Shown here in pieces: positions 16,970 through 24,701 of a DNA stretch of 64,000 bases. The position numbers and the translations under genes were made by a program. The notes below the pieces were generated by a model. That model had not been told where the DNA came from. It worked only from the letters and a program-made list of their open reading frames with translations, and searched no databases. Position 1 is the stretch's first letter. Every line of letters begins with the position of its first letter. The stretch comes from Thermomonas fusca DSM 15424 (GTDB lineage Bacteria > Pseudomonadota > Gammaproteobacteria > Xanthomonadales > Xanthomonadaceae): positions 62,001-126,000 of the forward strand of contig NZ_AUIV01000007.1 in the NCBI RefSeq assembly GCF_000423885.1. The letters are read 5' to 3'.

Positions 16970-18218
16970 GGCCGGCTCCGTTCGAGGGCACGGCCGCCGG
17001 AACAGTGATGGTTGCCGCCACGCCGCTGGGGAAGTTGGCGATCACAGACAGGTTGGCGCTGCCGGCGTAGCGCAGTCGCAGCCGCTCGCGCACGTTCTTC
17101 AGGCCGATGCCGGTGCCGCTGGTCTTGCTGTTGAAGCCTTCGCCGTCGTCGGCCACCGTCACCGCCACGCCGCCATCGTCCGGGCGCGCGCGGATCCATA
17201 CGGTGCCGCCGCCGGTGCGCGGCTCCAGCCCGTGCTTGATCGCGTTCTCCACCAGCGTCTGCAGCATCATCGCCGGCAGAGTCGTGGCCCGCAGCGCCTG
17301 CGGCACGTCTACCTGTACCGCCAGGCGGTCGCCCATGCGGATCTTCAGGATTTCCAGATAGGCCAGCGCGCGCTCCAGCTCCACCCCCAGGGTGGACATG
17401 TCGTCCCTGGCGTCGGGCAGCGAGCGGCGCAGGTACTGGATCAGGTGGCCCAGCATCGCTTCGGCGCGGGCCGGGTCGCTGCGGGTCAGCAGCTGCGCGC
17501 TGGCCAGCGTGTTGTAGAGGAAATGCGGCTCGACCTGCGCATGCAGGAGGTGCAGCTTGGCTTCGGTGAGTTCCTTCTCGGTGGCGGTCTGCGCGGCGCT
17601 GGCGCGCTCACCGCGGCGGCGTTCGCCGATGCGGCGGGTGATCGCGCGGGCGATGGCTTCGGCGTTCTCGAAGTTGGTGCCGTCGTCGACCAGAAACCAG
17701 TCGCTCCAGGCCGGGCTTTCCGGCTCGCAGATCAGGGTGACTCGGCCGCTATCGCCCGCCGGGGTGACCGTGGCCTGCAGCTGGTTGTGGTCGGGTGCGA
17801 ACCACAGCAGGGGGTTCCAGCGGCGCAGCGGCGGTTCGCCATACAGATGCGGGCGGGTCACCTTGGCGCGTATCTGCAGGCTGTCGCGCGCGCTGCGTAC
17901 CTCGGTGGCGCCGGGCAGCTCGCGCACCGCGGCGTCGACCAGGTCGAAGGCCTCGCCGGCCTCCAGCGGCAGCTCGATGAGCCGCTTCTGGCGGTTGTCC
18001 AGGGTCTCGTTGTCCACCCGCCCCGCCACCAGTCGGACCCGGTGCAGGTGCGAAAACGCACCCGCCACCACCAGCCCCATGGTGCCAAATGCGAACAGGA
18101 TCGCGGGAGCCTCGAACCGTCCGATCAGCGGCAGGCTGGAATAAAGGGCGACCACCAGCATGATCGCCAGGCCCCAGGCGCAACCGATGCGGACGATGAA
18201 GAACAGACGCTTGAACAT
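16962..18218 (-). CDS. LytS-type sensor histidine kinase (His_kinase family)
   Basis: A 418-residue inner-membrane kinase. It has two N-terminal transmembrane helices (about residues 7-27 and 36-56), a ~160-residue cytoplasmic linker, and then the His_kinase domain with phospho-accepting H232 in LHAQVEPHFLYNTLA. The HATPase domain follows: LVENAIKHGLEP (N box), VADDGEGFN and GTGIGLKNVRERL (G boxes). With almost no periplasmic loop, sensing is probably in the membrane or cytoplasm. It heads the operon with the LytTR regulator and the lipoprotein. Confidence 0.92.
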   Translation of the reverse strand: MFKRLFFIVRIGCAWGLAIMLVVALYSSLPLIGRFEAPAILFAFGTMGLVVAGAFSHLHRVRLVAGRVDNETLDNRQKRLIELPLEAGEAFDLVDAAVRELPGATEVRSARDSLQIRAKVTRPHLYGEPPLRRWNPLLWFAPDHNQLQATVTPAGDSGRVTLICEPESPAWSDWFLVDDGTNFENAEAIARAITRRIGERRRGERASAAQTATEKELTEAKLHLLHAQVEPHFLYNTLASAQLLTRSDPARAEAMLGHLIQYLRRSLPDARDDMSTLGVELERALAYLEILKIRMGDRLAVQVDVPQALRATTLPAMMLQTLVENAIKHGLEPRTGGGTVWIRARPDDGGVAVTVADDGEGFNSKTSGTGIGLKNVRERLRLRYAGSANLSVIANFPSGVAATITVPAAVPSNGAGHE

Positions 18219-18341
18219 GGAGGGTGGCGCGTGCGGGAAGTTGCCGCGAGGATAGCCGCGCGCCGCGGCGATGGAAGCAGCCCGGCGATGAAGCCCTGCA
18301 GGCGCCGACGAAGCCGGCGTGCAGCGACGTGAGCGGCGCGG

Positions 18342-19208
18342 TCAGCGGCGGCCACGTCCTGGCTCGGCGCGCACCCGCAGGTAGCGGGCGAAGCGCGGCG
18401 TGCCCTTGGCGGTCAGGCCGTCGTAGCGGTAAGTCACCACGCTGCCGTGGCGCGGCGGATGCCGGCGATCGGCGTCGGACAGCCCGCTACCCAGCGCGAA
18501 GCGGCGCCCGCGCGCGTCTTCCACCAGCAGTGCACCTACTTGTCCGGCGTACTTGCCGCGGCCCGGGCGATAGCCGATCACCCACGCTTCGTCGTCCGCG
18601 GCGGCCTTGTACTTCAGCAGGCCATCGCTGCGCCCACCCACATAGCGGCCGGCCGCGCGATGCAGCATCAGGCCTTCGCCACCAGCCGCCAGCACCGCTC
18701 GCAGGCGGGCGTCGAGCGCGGCGCGGTCGTGCAGGCGCGTCTGGGCGATCAGCTGCAGCCGCGGCAAGCCGGCCAGTGCGACCAATGCCCGCAGTCGTTG
18801 CACGCGCTGCGCAAACGGGTCGGCGTCGCCGGGCAGGTCGAAGGCCATGAAGCGCACCTTGCGCCAGCCAGCCTGGTCCGGCCGCAGTGCGCGCACCAGG
18901 TCGCTGACCTGCTGGAACTGCCCGCGTGCGATCCACAGCTCGCCTTCCATGGCCTGCGCGGGCCAGCCGGCGGTGAACCAGCGCGGGGCGTCGATCGGGT
19001 CGCCATTGCGGGTCAGCAGGCGGTGGCCGTCCCAGCGGGCGCGCACACCATCGAGCTTCTCGCTGACCAGCCAGTGGGTGAGGTCGCCGGCATCGTGGAA
19101 GCGGGTCGCCAGCATGGGTGCCGGCAGCGGCGAGGCCGGGAACGCGGGCATGGGCGAGAGCAGGGCGGCCGATAGCAGCAGGGCCAGCAGGGCGGTGCGC
19201 GGTTCCAT
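18342..19208 (-). CDS. ligE: Exported minimal ATP-dependent DNA ligase (LigE-type)
   Basis: A 288-residue protein with signal peptide MEPRTALLALLLSAALLSPM..AFPA, then a two-domain ligase. The nucleotidyl-transferase motif I is VSEKLDGVRARWDG, with Lys the predicted AMP acceptor. Motif IIIa is KVRFMAFDLPG, motif IV is GGEGLMLHRA and motif V is LLKYKAAADDEAWV; an OB-fold follows (GRGKYAGQVGALLVE). LigE enzymes of Neisseria and Haemophilus are periplasmic and linked to extracellular DNA or competence (family knowledge). The start at 19208 places the signal correctly; an upstream extension to 19340 is unlike the family. Confidence 0.85.
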   Translation of the reverse strand: MEPRTALLALLLSAALLSPMPAFPASPLPAPMLATRFHDAGDLTHWLVSEKLDGVRARWDGHRLLTRNGDPIDAPRWFTAGWPAQAMEGELWIARGQFQQVSDLVRALRPDQAGWRKVRFMAFDLPGDADPFAQRVQRLRALVALAGLPRLQLIAQTRLHDRAALDARLRAVLAAGGEGLMLHRAAGRYVGGRSDGLLKYKAAADDEAWVIGYRPGRGKYAGQVGALLVEDARGRRFALGSGLSDADRRHPPRHGSVVTYRYDGLTAKGTPRFARYLRVRAEPGRGRR

Positions 19209-19347
19209 GGCGGCACTCGTAGCGGTGTGGCGCCCAGCTTCGCCGGGCGCGACCACCGGCGCAGTCGGTGCGCGCCGCTGGAGGCGGTCAGGCTTTGCCC
19301 CGTGCTTCACCAGCGCGCGGGACAGTGGCTTGGGCCACAACGCGAAG

Positions 19348-19367
19348 AAGCCGCCCGCAGGCGGCTT
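19348..19367 (-). terminator. Hairpin terminator after the DUF3016 gene
   Basis: AAGCCGCC (19348-19355) and GGCGGCTT (19360-19367) pair around CGCA. On the minus strand it lies about 25 bases after the DUF3016 stop and is followed by CTTCG, a weak T-tract. Confidence 0.5.
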
Positions 19368-19390
19368 GTTCCTGGTCGTCGCGGCTGCAA

Positions 19391-19945
19391 TCAGCGCCTG
19401 GCGACGGGATTGCCGAACTCGCGACGCAGCCAGCTGTCGACCATGCGCTTTTCGTAGCGCAGCGGGTCGGTGTCGTTGATCGGCGCCGCGTTCACGAGGA
19501 ATGCCGGGTCGGTGATCCTGCGCTCACCCTCGGCAGCCAGCGCGCCGCTGGCATCGAAGTGCTTGAACTGCACGGTCATGCGCGGTGGGTAGATGTCGCG
19601 GACGATGCGGATGTCCTGCTGGCCGATGCCGCGCCACGGCTCGAAATCACCGGCGCGGTCGATATCGATGATGGTGAGCTGCAGGCGCTCACCGGCCGGC
19701 AGCCGGGCCACGGCGCGCTTGCGCATGTAGCTGGCCAGGTCGGTCAGCCAGCTGCCCCGCTCGTTGTTCCAGCGGTTCTGGCTGCGACGCAGTTCGGTGA
19801 AGGTGGCGGGGTCGGCCCAGGCCACCGCGACCGGGCCGGCATCGGGCAGCGCCCGCGGTGCGTCGGCGGCCAGCATGTTGTCGCCGCTGGCGGCGCAGCC
19901 GGCCAGGGCAAGGATCAGGGCGAGGGCGCTGAGTCTGGCGTGCAT
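19391..19945 (-). CDS. DUF3016 family lipoprotein
   Basis: A 184-residue protein with a lipoprotein signal (MHARLSALALILALAGCAAS). The mature region includes VAVAWADPATFTELRRSQNR, RGSWLTDLASYMRKRA, LTIIDIDRAGDFEPW and RDIYPPRMTVQF, the pattern I associate with DUF3016 (xanthomonad and other proteobacterial envelope proteins of unknown function). The start at 19945 has GGAGA upstream on the minus strand. The gene lies alone with its own terminator. Confidence 0.75.
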   Translation of the reverse strand: MHARLSALALILALAGCAASGDNMLAADAPRALPDAGPVAVAWADPATFTELRRSQNRWNNERGSWLTDLASYMRKRAVARLPAGERLQLTIIDIDRAGDFEPWRGIGQQDIRIVRDIYPPRMTVQFKHFDASGALAAEGERRITDPAFLVNAAPINDTDPLRYEKRMVDSWLRREFGNPVARR

Positions 19946-20016
19946 GGACGTTCTCCGCGTGGGCCTGTCGGCAGTGTGCGCTCGCCGCCGTGCAAGGGCG
20001 CGGGCCATCGGCCGCT

Positions 20017-20295
20017 TCAGTCAGCCGGCGTTTCGGCTTCGCCGGCGCTGTCCAGGAACCATGCTTCCACCTTGCCCTTGATTTTCATCGTCATCGGCGC
20101 GCCACGGCGGTCCAGTGCGCGCCCGGCCTGCACCCGCACCCAGCCTTCGCTGATGCAGTATTCCTCGACGTTGTTGCGCTCGACGCCGTTGAAGCGGATG
20201 CCGATGCCGCGCTCCAGCAGCTCGGCCCGGTAGAACGGGCTGCGCGGGTCGTTGGAAAGGCGGTCGGGCGGGGCGGTGGTTGCGTCGTCAGACAT
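20017..20295 (-). CDS. DUF3297 family protein
   Basis: A 92-residue soluble protein. PPDRLSNDPRSPFYRAELLE, GIGIRFNGVERNNVEEYCIS and KIKGKVEAWF are the hallmark segments of DUF3297, a small conserved proteobacterial family without known function. No signal or membrane segment. MSDDATT (20295) is chosen as start over an upstream in-frame ATG because the extension is not family-like. It converges with nothing and precedes the DUF3016 gene in the same direction. Confidence 0.8.
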   Translation of the reverse strand: MSDDATTAPPDRLSNDPRSPFYRAELLERGIGIRFNGVERNNVEEYCISEGWVRVQAGRALDRRGAPMTMKIKGKVEAWFLDSAGEAETPAD

Positions 20296-20340
20296 GGCGT
20301 GCGGTCGGCCTGGAGGGGCCGACAGCATACCGGAGCGGGC

Positions 20341-20667
20341 TCAGCGCAGCCGCCGCGACAGTGCGAAGAAGGCCAGGTTGCCCAGGCCCAGTGCCCCCAC
20401 CAGCACCGCGATCACGCCGGGGGTGATGTCCTGCCAGCCGCGCGCTTCGACGATGCCAAAACCGAGCGCCAGCGCCACCAGGGTGATGCCCCAGCGCAGC
20501 GAGGACAGCCGGCGCGCGCTTTCGTCGCCTTCCAGGATGCTGCGCACCAGCGACGCATCGCCGTTGCTGGCCACCAGTTGCTTGCGCACGCGGGCATCGA
20601 CTACCGCCTTGATGGAATAGGCGATGCAGGCAAACAGGGACACCGGGATCAGCAGATCGACATTCAT
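20341..20667 (-). CDS. Small two-helix membrane protein (DUF6249-like)
   Basis: A 108-residue protein (MNVDLLIPVSLFACIAYSIK...) with an N-terminal hydrophobic helix (residues 4-22), a charged middle (VVDARVRKQL..GDESARRLSSLR) and one or two C-terminal helices ending SRRLR. This resembles small DUF6249-type proteins that often neighbour ECF sigma genes, but the family call is tentative. A GAGG sequence (19 to 22 bases region on the minus strand, TCCGAGGCAACCC before ATG) supports the start. It is transcribed divergently from the sigma-factor gene 130 bases away. Confidence 0.65.
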   Translation of the reverse strand: MNVDLLIPVSLFACIAYSIKAVVDARVRKQLVASNGDASLVRSILEGDESARRLSSLRWGITLVALALGFGIVEARGWQDITPGVIAVLVGALGLGNLAFFALSRRLR

Positions 20668-20796
20668 GGGTTGCCTCGGAATGTGGCGCGGGATGCGCCG
20701 TTCGCAAGAAGAGATACGGCCATCCTGTCGCCGGTTGCAGTCGCCTGGTCGGAAATACCTTGCAACCGCCGCCGCGCCGACCGTATCTGATGCACG

Positions 20797-21363
20797 ATGG
20801 ATGCCGATCGCGCCCTTGTCGAAGCCGTGCTCGAAAACCGCCCCGGCGCGTTCGAGCAGCTGGTGCGCGACTATCAGGGCCTGTGCTGGCACGTGATCCA
20901 GCGGATGGTGCGGCACCCCGAGGACACCCGCGAGCTTTGCCAGGAGGCGTTCCTGCGCGTGCACCGATACCTGCACCAGTACCGTTTCGACAGCCCGCTG
21001 AAGTCATGGATCGGGCAGGTGGCCTATGCCGTGGCCAAGCGGCATCTGGAGCGCAAGCGCATCCCGCTGGCCGAGCCGGCCGGGGACGCGGACGGGCTGT
21101 CCCTGCTCGACCACGTCAGCGATGGTTTCGACCTCGCCGCCGCGCACGCGGGTGCCGAGGCGGAACGCGAGCTGCACGCCGCGATCGAGCGACTGCCGCC
21201 GCTGCAGCGCATGATCCTGACGCTCTACCATCTGGAGGAGCTGCCGATCGGCGAGATCGCCACCATCACCGGCCTGGCCGAGGGCACCATCAAGAGCCAC
21301 CTGTTCCGAAGCCGCAACAAACTGCGCGAGCTGTTGGCCCCGCGCATTGGAGTCGCCGCATGA
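20797..21363 (+). CDS. ECF-type RNA polymerase sigma factor
   Basis: A 188-residue sigma-70 family factor containing only regions 2 and 4. Region 2: FEQLVRDYQGLCWHVIQRM with ELCQEAFLRVHRYLHQY (core binding and -10 recognition). Region 4: LPPLQRMILTLYHLEELPIG, then EIATITGLAEGTIKSHLFRS, the helix-turn-helix for -35 recognition. The last codons overlap the next gene (ATGA), so sigma and the His-rich membrane protein are coupled, the usual layout of a sigma/anti-sigma pair. Regulon and signal unknown. Confidence 0.93.
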   Translation: MDADRALVEAVLENRPGAFEQLVRDYQGLCWHVIQRMVRHPEDTRELCQEAFLRVHRYLHQYRFDSPLKSWIGQVAYAVAKRHLERKRIPLAEPAGDADGLSLLDHVSDGFDLAAAHAGAEAERELHAAIERLPPLQRMILTLYHLEELPIGEIATITGLAEGTIKSHLFRSRNKLRELLAPRIGVAA

Positions 21364-21824
21364 GCATCCACGAACACGAACACGAACACGACCACGACTC
21401 CGGACATGACGAACACGCCGCCGGCATCGACGCCCGCCGTTGGCAGGCGCAGGAGCGGGCGCGCCGCGGCGAGGCGGATGCCGACGCCGGCGACCTGCGC
21501 ATCGCCCGCGCACTGCGCGATGCCCTGCCGGTGGATCTGCCGATGGATTTCGCCGCTCGCATGGCGGCACGGGTGCAGCATCGGGCCGAGGCATCGACGC
21601 TGCTGGAGCAGCGCCTGTTGCGCGTGCTGGGGCTGGTGTTCGCGCTGTCGGCTGCGGTGGTGGTGGCCTGGTACGGGCGCGGCTGGGTGAGCGGTCTGGC
21701 GGCGGCCCTGCCCGGTGGCCGGGCTGCTTTGGGCTGGTGCGCGCTGGCCGCACTCTGCCTGATGGCCAATTGGGGGCTGGGTGGGTTGCGGCGGCTGGGC
21801 GGGGGGCGCTGGGCGGGCCTGTAA
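21360..21824 (+). CDS. Histidine-rich membrane protein, putative anti-sigma partner
   Basis: A 154-residue protein beginning MSIHEHEHEHDHDSGHDEH, a His/Asp/Glu-rich stretch that looks metal-binding. A soluble helical part follows (LRIARALRDALPVDLPMDF), then two transmembrane helices (about residues 85-105 and 120-143) and a basic tail. Translational coupling to the ECF sigma gene and the cytosolic-domain-then-membrane layout suggest an anti-sigma factor, but no ASD/zinc-binding HxxxCxxC signature is seen. The His-rich start is encoded by CACGAA hexamer repeats (21369-21386), which could vary in copy number. Confidence 0.7.
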   Translation: MSIHEHEHEHDHDSGHDEHAAGIDARRWQAQERARRGEADADAGDLRIARALRDALPVDLPMDFAARMAARVQHRAEASTLLEQRLLRVLGLVFALSAAVVVAWYGRGWVSGLAAALPGGRAALGWCALAALCLMANWGLGGLRRLGGGRWAGL

Positions 21825-21833
21825 ACTTCGCCC

Positions 21834-22889
21834 ATGGCTGCCAACACGCGTGACAACCCGCTCGACGCCCTCATGCATCCGTTTGCCGAAGGCCTGCTGC
21901 ACTGGCCGGCGGCGGGCGATGTGCTGTTCCTGCGCGGCCGCGAAGGCGCCGCCTTGCATGCCCATCGCCGGCCGGCGCTGGCGGCCACCCAGCCGTTCCG
22001 GCCGGAAGCCGCGCGCCTGCAGCGGCTCGGCATCGAACTGCTGGACGAGGACGCGCTGCCCGACGCCAGCTTCGCGCTGGTGCTGGTGCTGCCGCCACGC
22101 CAGCGCGAGGAGGCGCGGGCACTGCTGGCCAAGGCTTGTGCGGCGTTGGCGCCGGGCGGCACGGTGGTCGCTGCGGTGGCCAACGACGAGGGTGCGAAAT
22201 CGCGCGAGGCCGACTTCAAGCAACTGGCCGGCGGCGCTGTCACCCAGAGCAAGTTCCATTGCCGCACCTTCTGGACCCAGCCCGACGCGGCCTTCGATGC
22301 GGCGCTGCTGGCGCAGTGGCGTCGGCTGGACGCCCCCCGCCAGATCGCGGCGCCCGGCCTGCCTGGGGGCAGCTTCCACAGCCGGCCCGGCGTGTTTGCC
22401 TGGGACCGCGTGGACGCCGCCTCGGCGATGCTGGCCGCGGCGCTGCCTGCCGACCTGCGCGGACGCGTGGCGGATTTGGGCGCCGGCTGGGGCTATCTGT
22501 CGATGCAGGTGCTGGCGCGCTGCCCGCGTGTCGAGTCGATCGACCTGTTCGAAGCGGATGCCCGTGCGTTGTCGCTGGCGCAGCGCAACCTCGCGGATGC
22601 CCGCGTGCCGACCGGTTTCCATTGGCACGATGTCGAGCAAGGCGTGCCCGGGCGTTTCGACGCCATCGTCTGCAATCCGCCATTCCACGCGCTGGGGCGC
22701 GGCGACCGGCCCGATATCGGCCGCGCCTTCATCGCCGCCGCCGCGGACGCGCTGGTGCGGGGCGGCAGCCTGTGGCTGGTCGCCAATCGCCATCTGCCCT
22801 ACGAGGACGCGTTGGGCACGGGCTTCTCGCAGGTGCGCAGCGTGGCCCAGAACGGCGGCTTCAAGATCGTGCAGGCGGTGAAGGCATGA
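21834..22889 (+). CDS. RsmC-like 16S rRNA guanine-N2 methyltransferase
   Basis: A 351-residue protein with the duplicated RsmC layout: a degenerate N-terminal methyltransferase-like domain followed by a catalytic one. The SAM-binding motif I is VADLGAGWGYLSMQVL, motif II acidic residue is in IDLFEADARAL, and the N2-guanine motif IV is CNPPFHALG. E. coli RsmC (343 residues) makes m2G1207 in 16S rRNA. The stop overlaps the rsuA start by 4 bases, pairing two small-subunit rRNA-modifying enzymes. RlmG-type specificity is an alternative. Confidence 0.82.
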   Translation: MAANTRDNPLDALMHPFAEGLLHWPAAGDVLFLRGREGAALHAHRRPALAATQPFRPEAARLQRLGIELLDEDALPDASFALVLVLPPRQREEARALLAKACAALAPGGTVVAAVANDEGAKSREADFKQLAGGAVTQSKFHCRTFWTQPDAAFDAALLAQWRRLDAPRQIAAPGLPGGSFHSRPGVFAWDRVDAASAMLAAALPADLRGRVADLGAGWGYLSMQVLARCPRVESIDLFEADARALSLAQRNLADARVPTGFHWHDVEQGVPGRFDAIVCNPPFHALGRGDRPDIGRAFIAAAADALVRGGSLWLVANRHLPYEDALGTGFSQVRSVAQNGGFKIVQAVKA

Positions 22890-23587
22890 AGCTGGTCAAG
22901 CACATCGCCAACCTGGGCTACGGCAGCCGCAAGGACGTGCAGTGGATGTTCCGCGAAGGCCGCATCACCAACGCCGCCGGCGAGGTGCTGTACGCGGATG
23001 ATCCGCTGGACCACGACGACGTGCGCATCGACGGCGATGCGCTGGACCCGCCGCCCGGCCTGCTGCTGATGCTGCACAAGCCGGTGAACACCACCTGTTC
23101 GACCAAAGACCGCGGGCGGGTGGTGTTCGACCTCCTGCCGCCGCGCTACCGCTTGCGCAGCCCGGCGCTGTCCACGGTGGGCCGGCTGGATCGTGATACC
23201 TCCGGCCTGCTGCTGCTCACCGACGACGGCCAACTGCTGCATCGGATCATCGCGCCGAAGTCCAGGCTGCCGAAGGTCTATCTGGCAACCCTGGCCGGCG
23301 ACCTGCGCGGCGACGAAGCGGCGGCGTTCGCCAGCGGCACGCTGATGCTGGAGGGCGAGCAGACGCCGCTGCTGCCGGCGGAACTGGAAGTTCTGGGGCC
23401 GCGCAGCGCACGGCTCACCCTGCACGAGGGCCGCTACCACCAGGTGCGGCGGATGTTCGCGGCGCTCGGCAACCATGTGGATGCCCTGCATCGCGAACGC
23501 GTGGGTGGGCTGACGCTGGGCGCGTTGCCGGCGGGTGAGTGGCGGATGCTGGGTGACGCTGACCGCGCGCAGCTGTTTGCGAGCTGA
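22886..23587 (+). CDS. rsuA: 16S rRNA pseudouridine(516) synthase RsuA-type
   Basis: A 233-residue enzyme isomerising a uridine in 16S rRNA. An N-terminal S4 RNA-binding domain (MKLVKHIANLGYGSRKDVQW) is followed by the catalytic domain with LLMLHKPVNTT and the catalytic aspartate D102 in VGRLDRDTSGLLLLT. RxxxxGRYHQVRRM near the C-terminus is the family's motif III region. Size matches RsuA rather than the longer RluB/RluF. It is translationally coupled to the RsmC-like gene. Confidence 0.88.
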   Translation: MKLVKHIANLGYGSRKDVQWMFREGRITNAAGEVLYADDPLDHDDVRIDGDALDPPPGLLLMLHKPVNTTCSTKDRGRVVFDLLPPRYRLRSPALSTVGRLDRDTSGLLLLTDDGQLLHRIIAPKSRLPKVYLATLAGDLRGDEAAAFASGTLMLEGEQTPLLPAELEVLGPRSARLTLHEGRYHQVRRMFAALGNHVDALHRERVGGLTLGALPAGEWRMLGDADRAQLFAS

Positions 23588-23602
23588 GCCGCGGCCTTGC
23601 GG

Positions 23603-24178
23603 TCAGTGTGCTGCTTTGCCCGAGAGCAGTGCGCGGAAACCCTCGAACCCCAGCGTCCGCACCGTCGCGATATTGCGATCGATGATCGCATCCGGCTCCG
23701 GATAGGCCGCCACCGCGCGGTCGATGCTGGCTTCGCGCAACAGGTGCAGGATCGGATACGGCGCGCGATTGGTCAGGTTGGCCGGGTCATCCGGCGCGCT
23801 GTCGGCGAACTGGTAGTCGGGATGGAAGCTGGCCACCTGCAGCGTGCCGTCCAGGTCCAACGCCTCGACCAGCGCATCGGCATCGCCCAGGAAATCGTTG
23901 TAGTCGAGGAAATCGCCCAGCACCTGCGGATGCACCAGCAGGGTGGTGTCGATGGCGTCGGCCGGGGTGTCGCGCAACAGCGCCAGCTCCTCGCCCAGCT
24001 GCTCCAGCAGCGCGCGTTCGGTGGTCGCATCGCTGACGGTGATCCGCACCTGCTGCCTCGCGGAAACGGCCTTCGCGAACGGGCACAGGTTCAGCCCGAT
24101 GACCGCGCGCTCCAGCCAGCGGCGGATGTCGGCCTCGACCGTTGCCGGGTCAGGCCCGCCGGTGCCGGGGTCAGTCAC
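23603..24178 (-). CDS. DUF1415 family protein
   Basis: A 191-residue soluble protein. The N-terminal RWLERAVIGLNLCPFAKAV (with conserved Cys), then LLVHPQVLGDFLDYNDFL, VASFHPDYQFADS and NRAPYPILHLLREASIDRAV are typical of DUF1415, of unknown function. The start overlaps the yajQ stop by 8 bases, so both are read from one message with yajQ first. It converges with rsuA. Confidence 0.82.
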   Translation of the reverse strand: MTDPGTGGPDPATVEADIRRWLERAVIGLNLCPFAKAVSARQQVRITVSDATTERALLEQLGEELALLRDTPADAIDTTLLVHPQVLGDFLDYNDFLGDADALVEALDLDGTLQVASFHPDYQFADSAPDDPANLTNRAPYPILHLLREASIDRAVAAYPEPDAIIDRNIATVRTLGFEGFRALLSGKAAH

Positions 24179-24653
24179 GGAAGTTGTCGAACTGCAACGG
24201 CAACTCGAAGTCCTGCCCGCGCAGCAGCGCCATCGCCGCCTGCAGGTCGTCGCGCTTCTTGCCCGTGACGCGCAGCTTGTCGCCGTTGATCTGCGAATCG
24301 ACCTTCAGCTTGGCGTCCTTGAGCGCACCCTGGATCTTCTTGGCCAGCTCGCGCTCGATGCCCTGCTTCACCGTCACCTTCTGGCGTGCGCCGGCCAGGT
24401 TGGTCTCGATGTCGCCGAACTCGAGGCAGCGCACGTCGATCTTCCGCGCGGTCAGCCGCGCACGCAGGATGTCGGTCATCTGCTGCAACTGGAAGTCGCT
24501 GGGCGCGGACTGGCTGATCACGTTGTCGTCCAGTGCGAACTTGGCGTCCACGCCCTTGAAGTCGAACCGCGTGGTCAGCTCGCGGCTGGCCTGGTCCACG
24601 GCATTGGTGAGTTCGTGGGTATCCACTTCGGAAACGATGTCGAAGGAAGGCAT
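24171..24653 (-). CDS. yajQ: YajQ family nucleotide-binding protein
   Basis: A 160-residue cytosolic protein with two ferredoxin-like halves. MPSFDIVSEVDTHELTNAVD, LTTRFDFKGVDAKF and ELAKKIQGALKDAKLKVDSQ are YajQ signatures. In Xanthomonas campestris the orthologue binds cyclic di-GMP and influences virulence gene expression through a LysR-type regulator (published family knowledge). ATG 24653 is chosen because family members start MPSFDIV; ATG 24665 adds MPIA. The 3' end overlaps the DUF1415 gene by 8 bases. Confidence 0.92.
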   Translation of the reverse strand: MPSFDIVSEVDTHELTNAVDQASRELTTRFDFKGVDAKFALDDNVISQSAPSDFQLQQMTDILRARLTARKIDVRCLEFGDIETNLAGARQKVTVKQGIERELAKKIQGALKDAKLKVDSQINGDKLRVTGKKRDDLQAAMALLRGQDFELPLQFDNFRD

Positions 24654-24701
24654 GGCAATCGGCACGGTGACGGGGCGGGCAGGTTACCGCATGCTGGGCG
24701 G

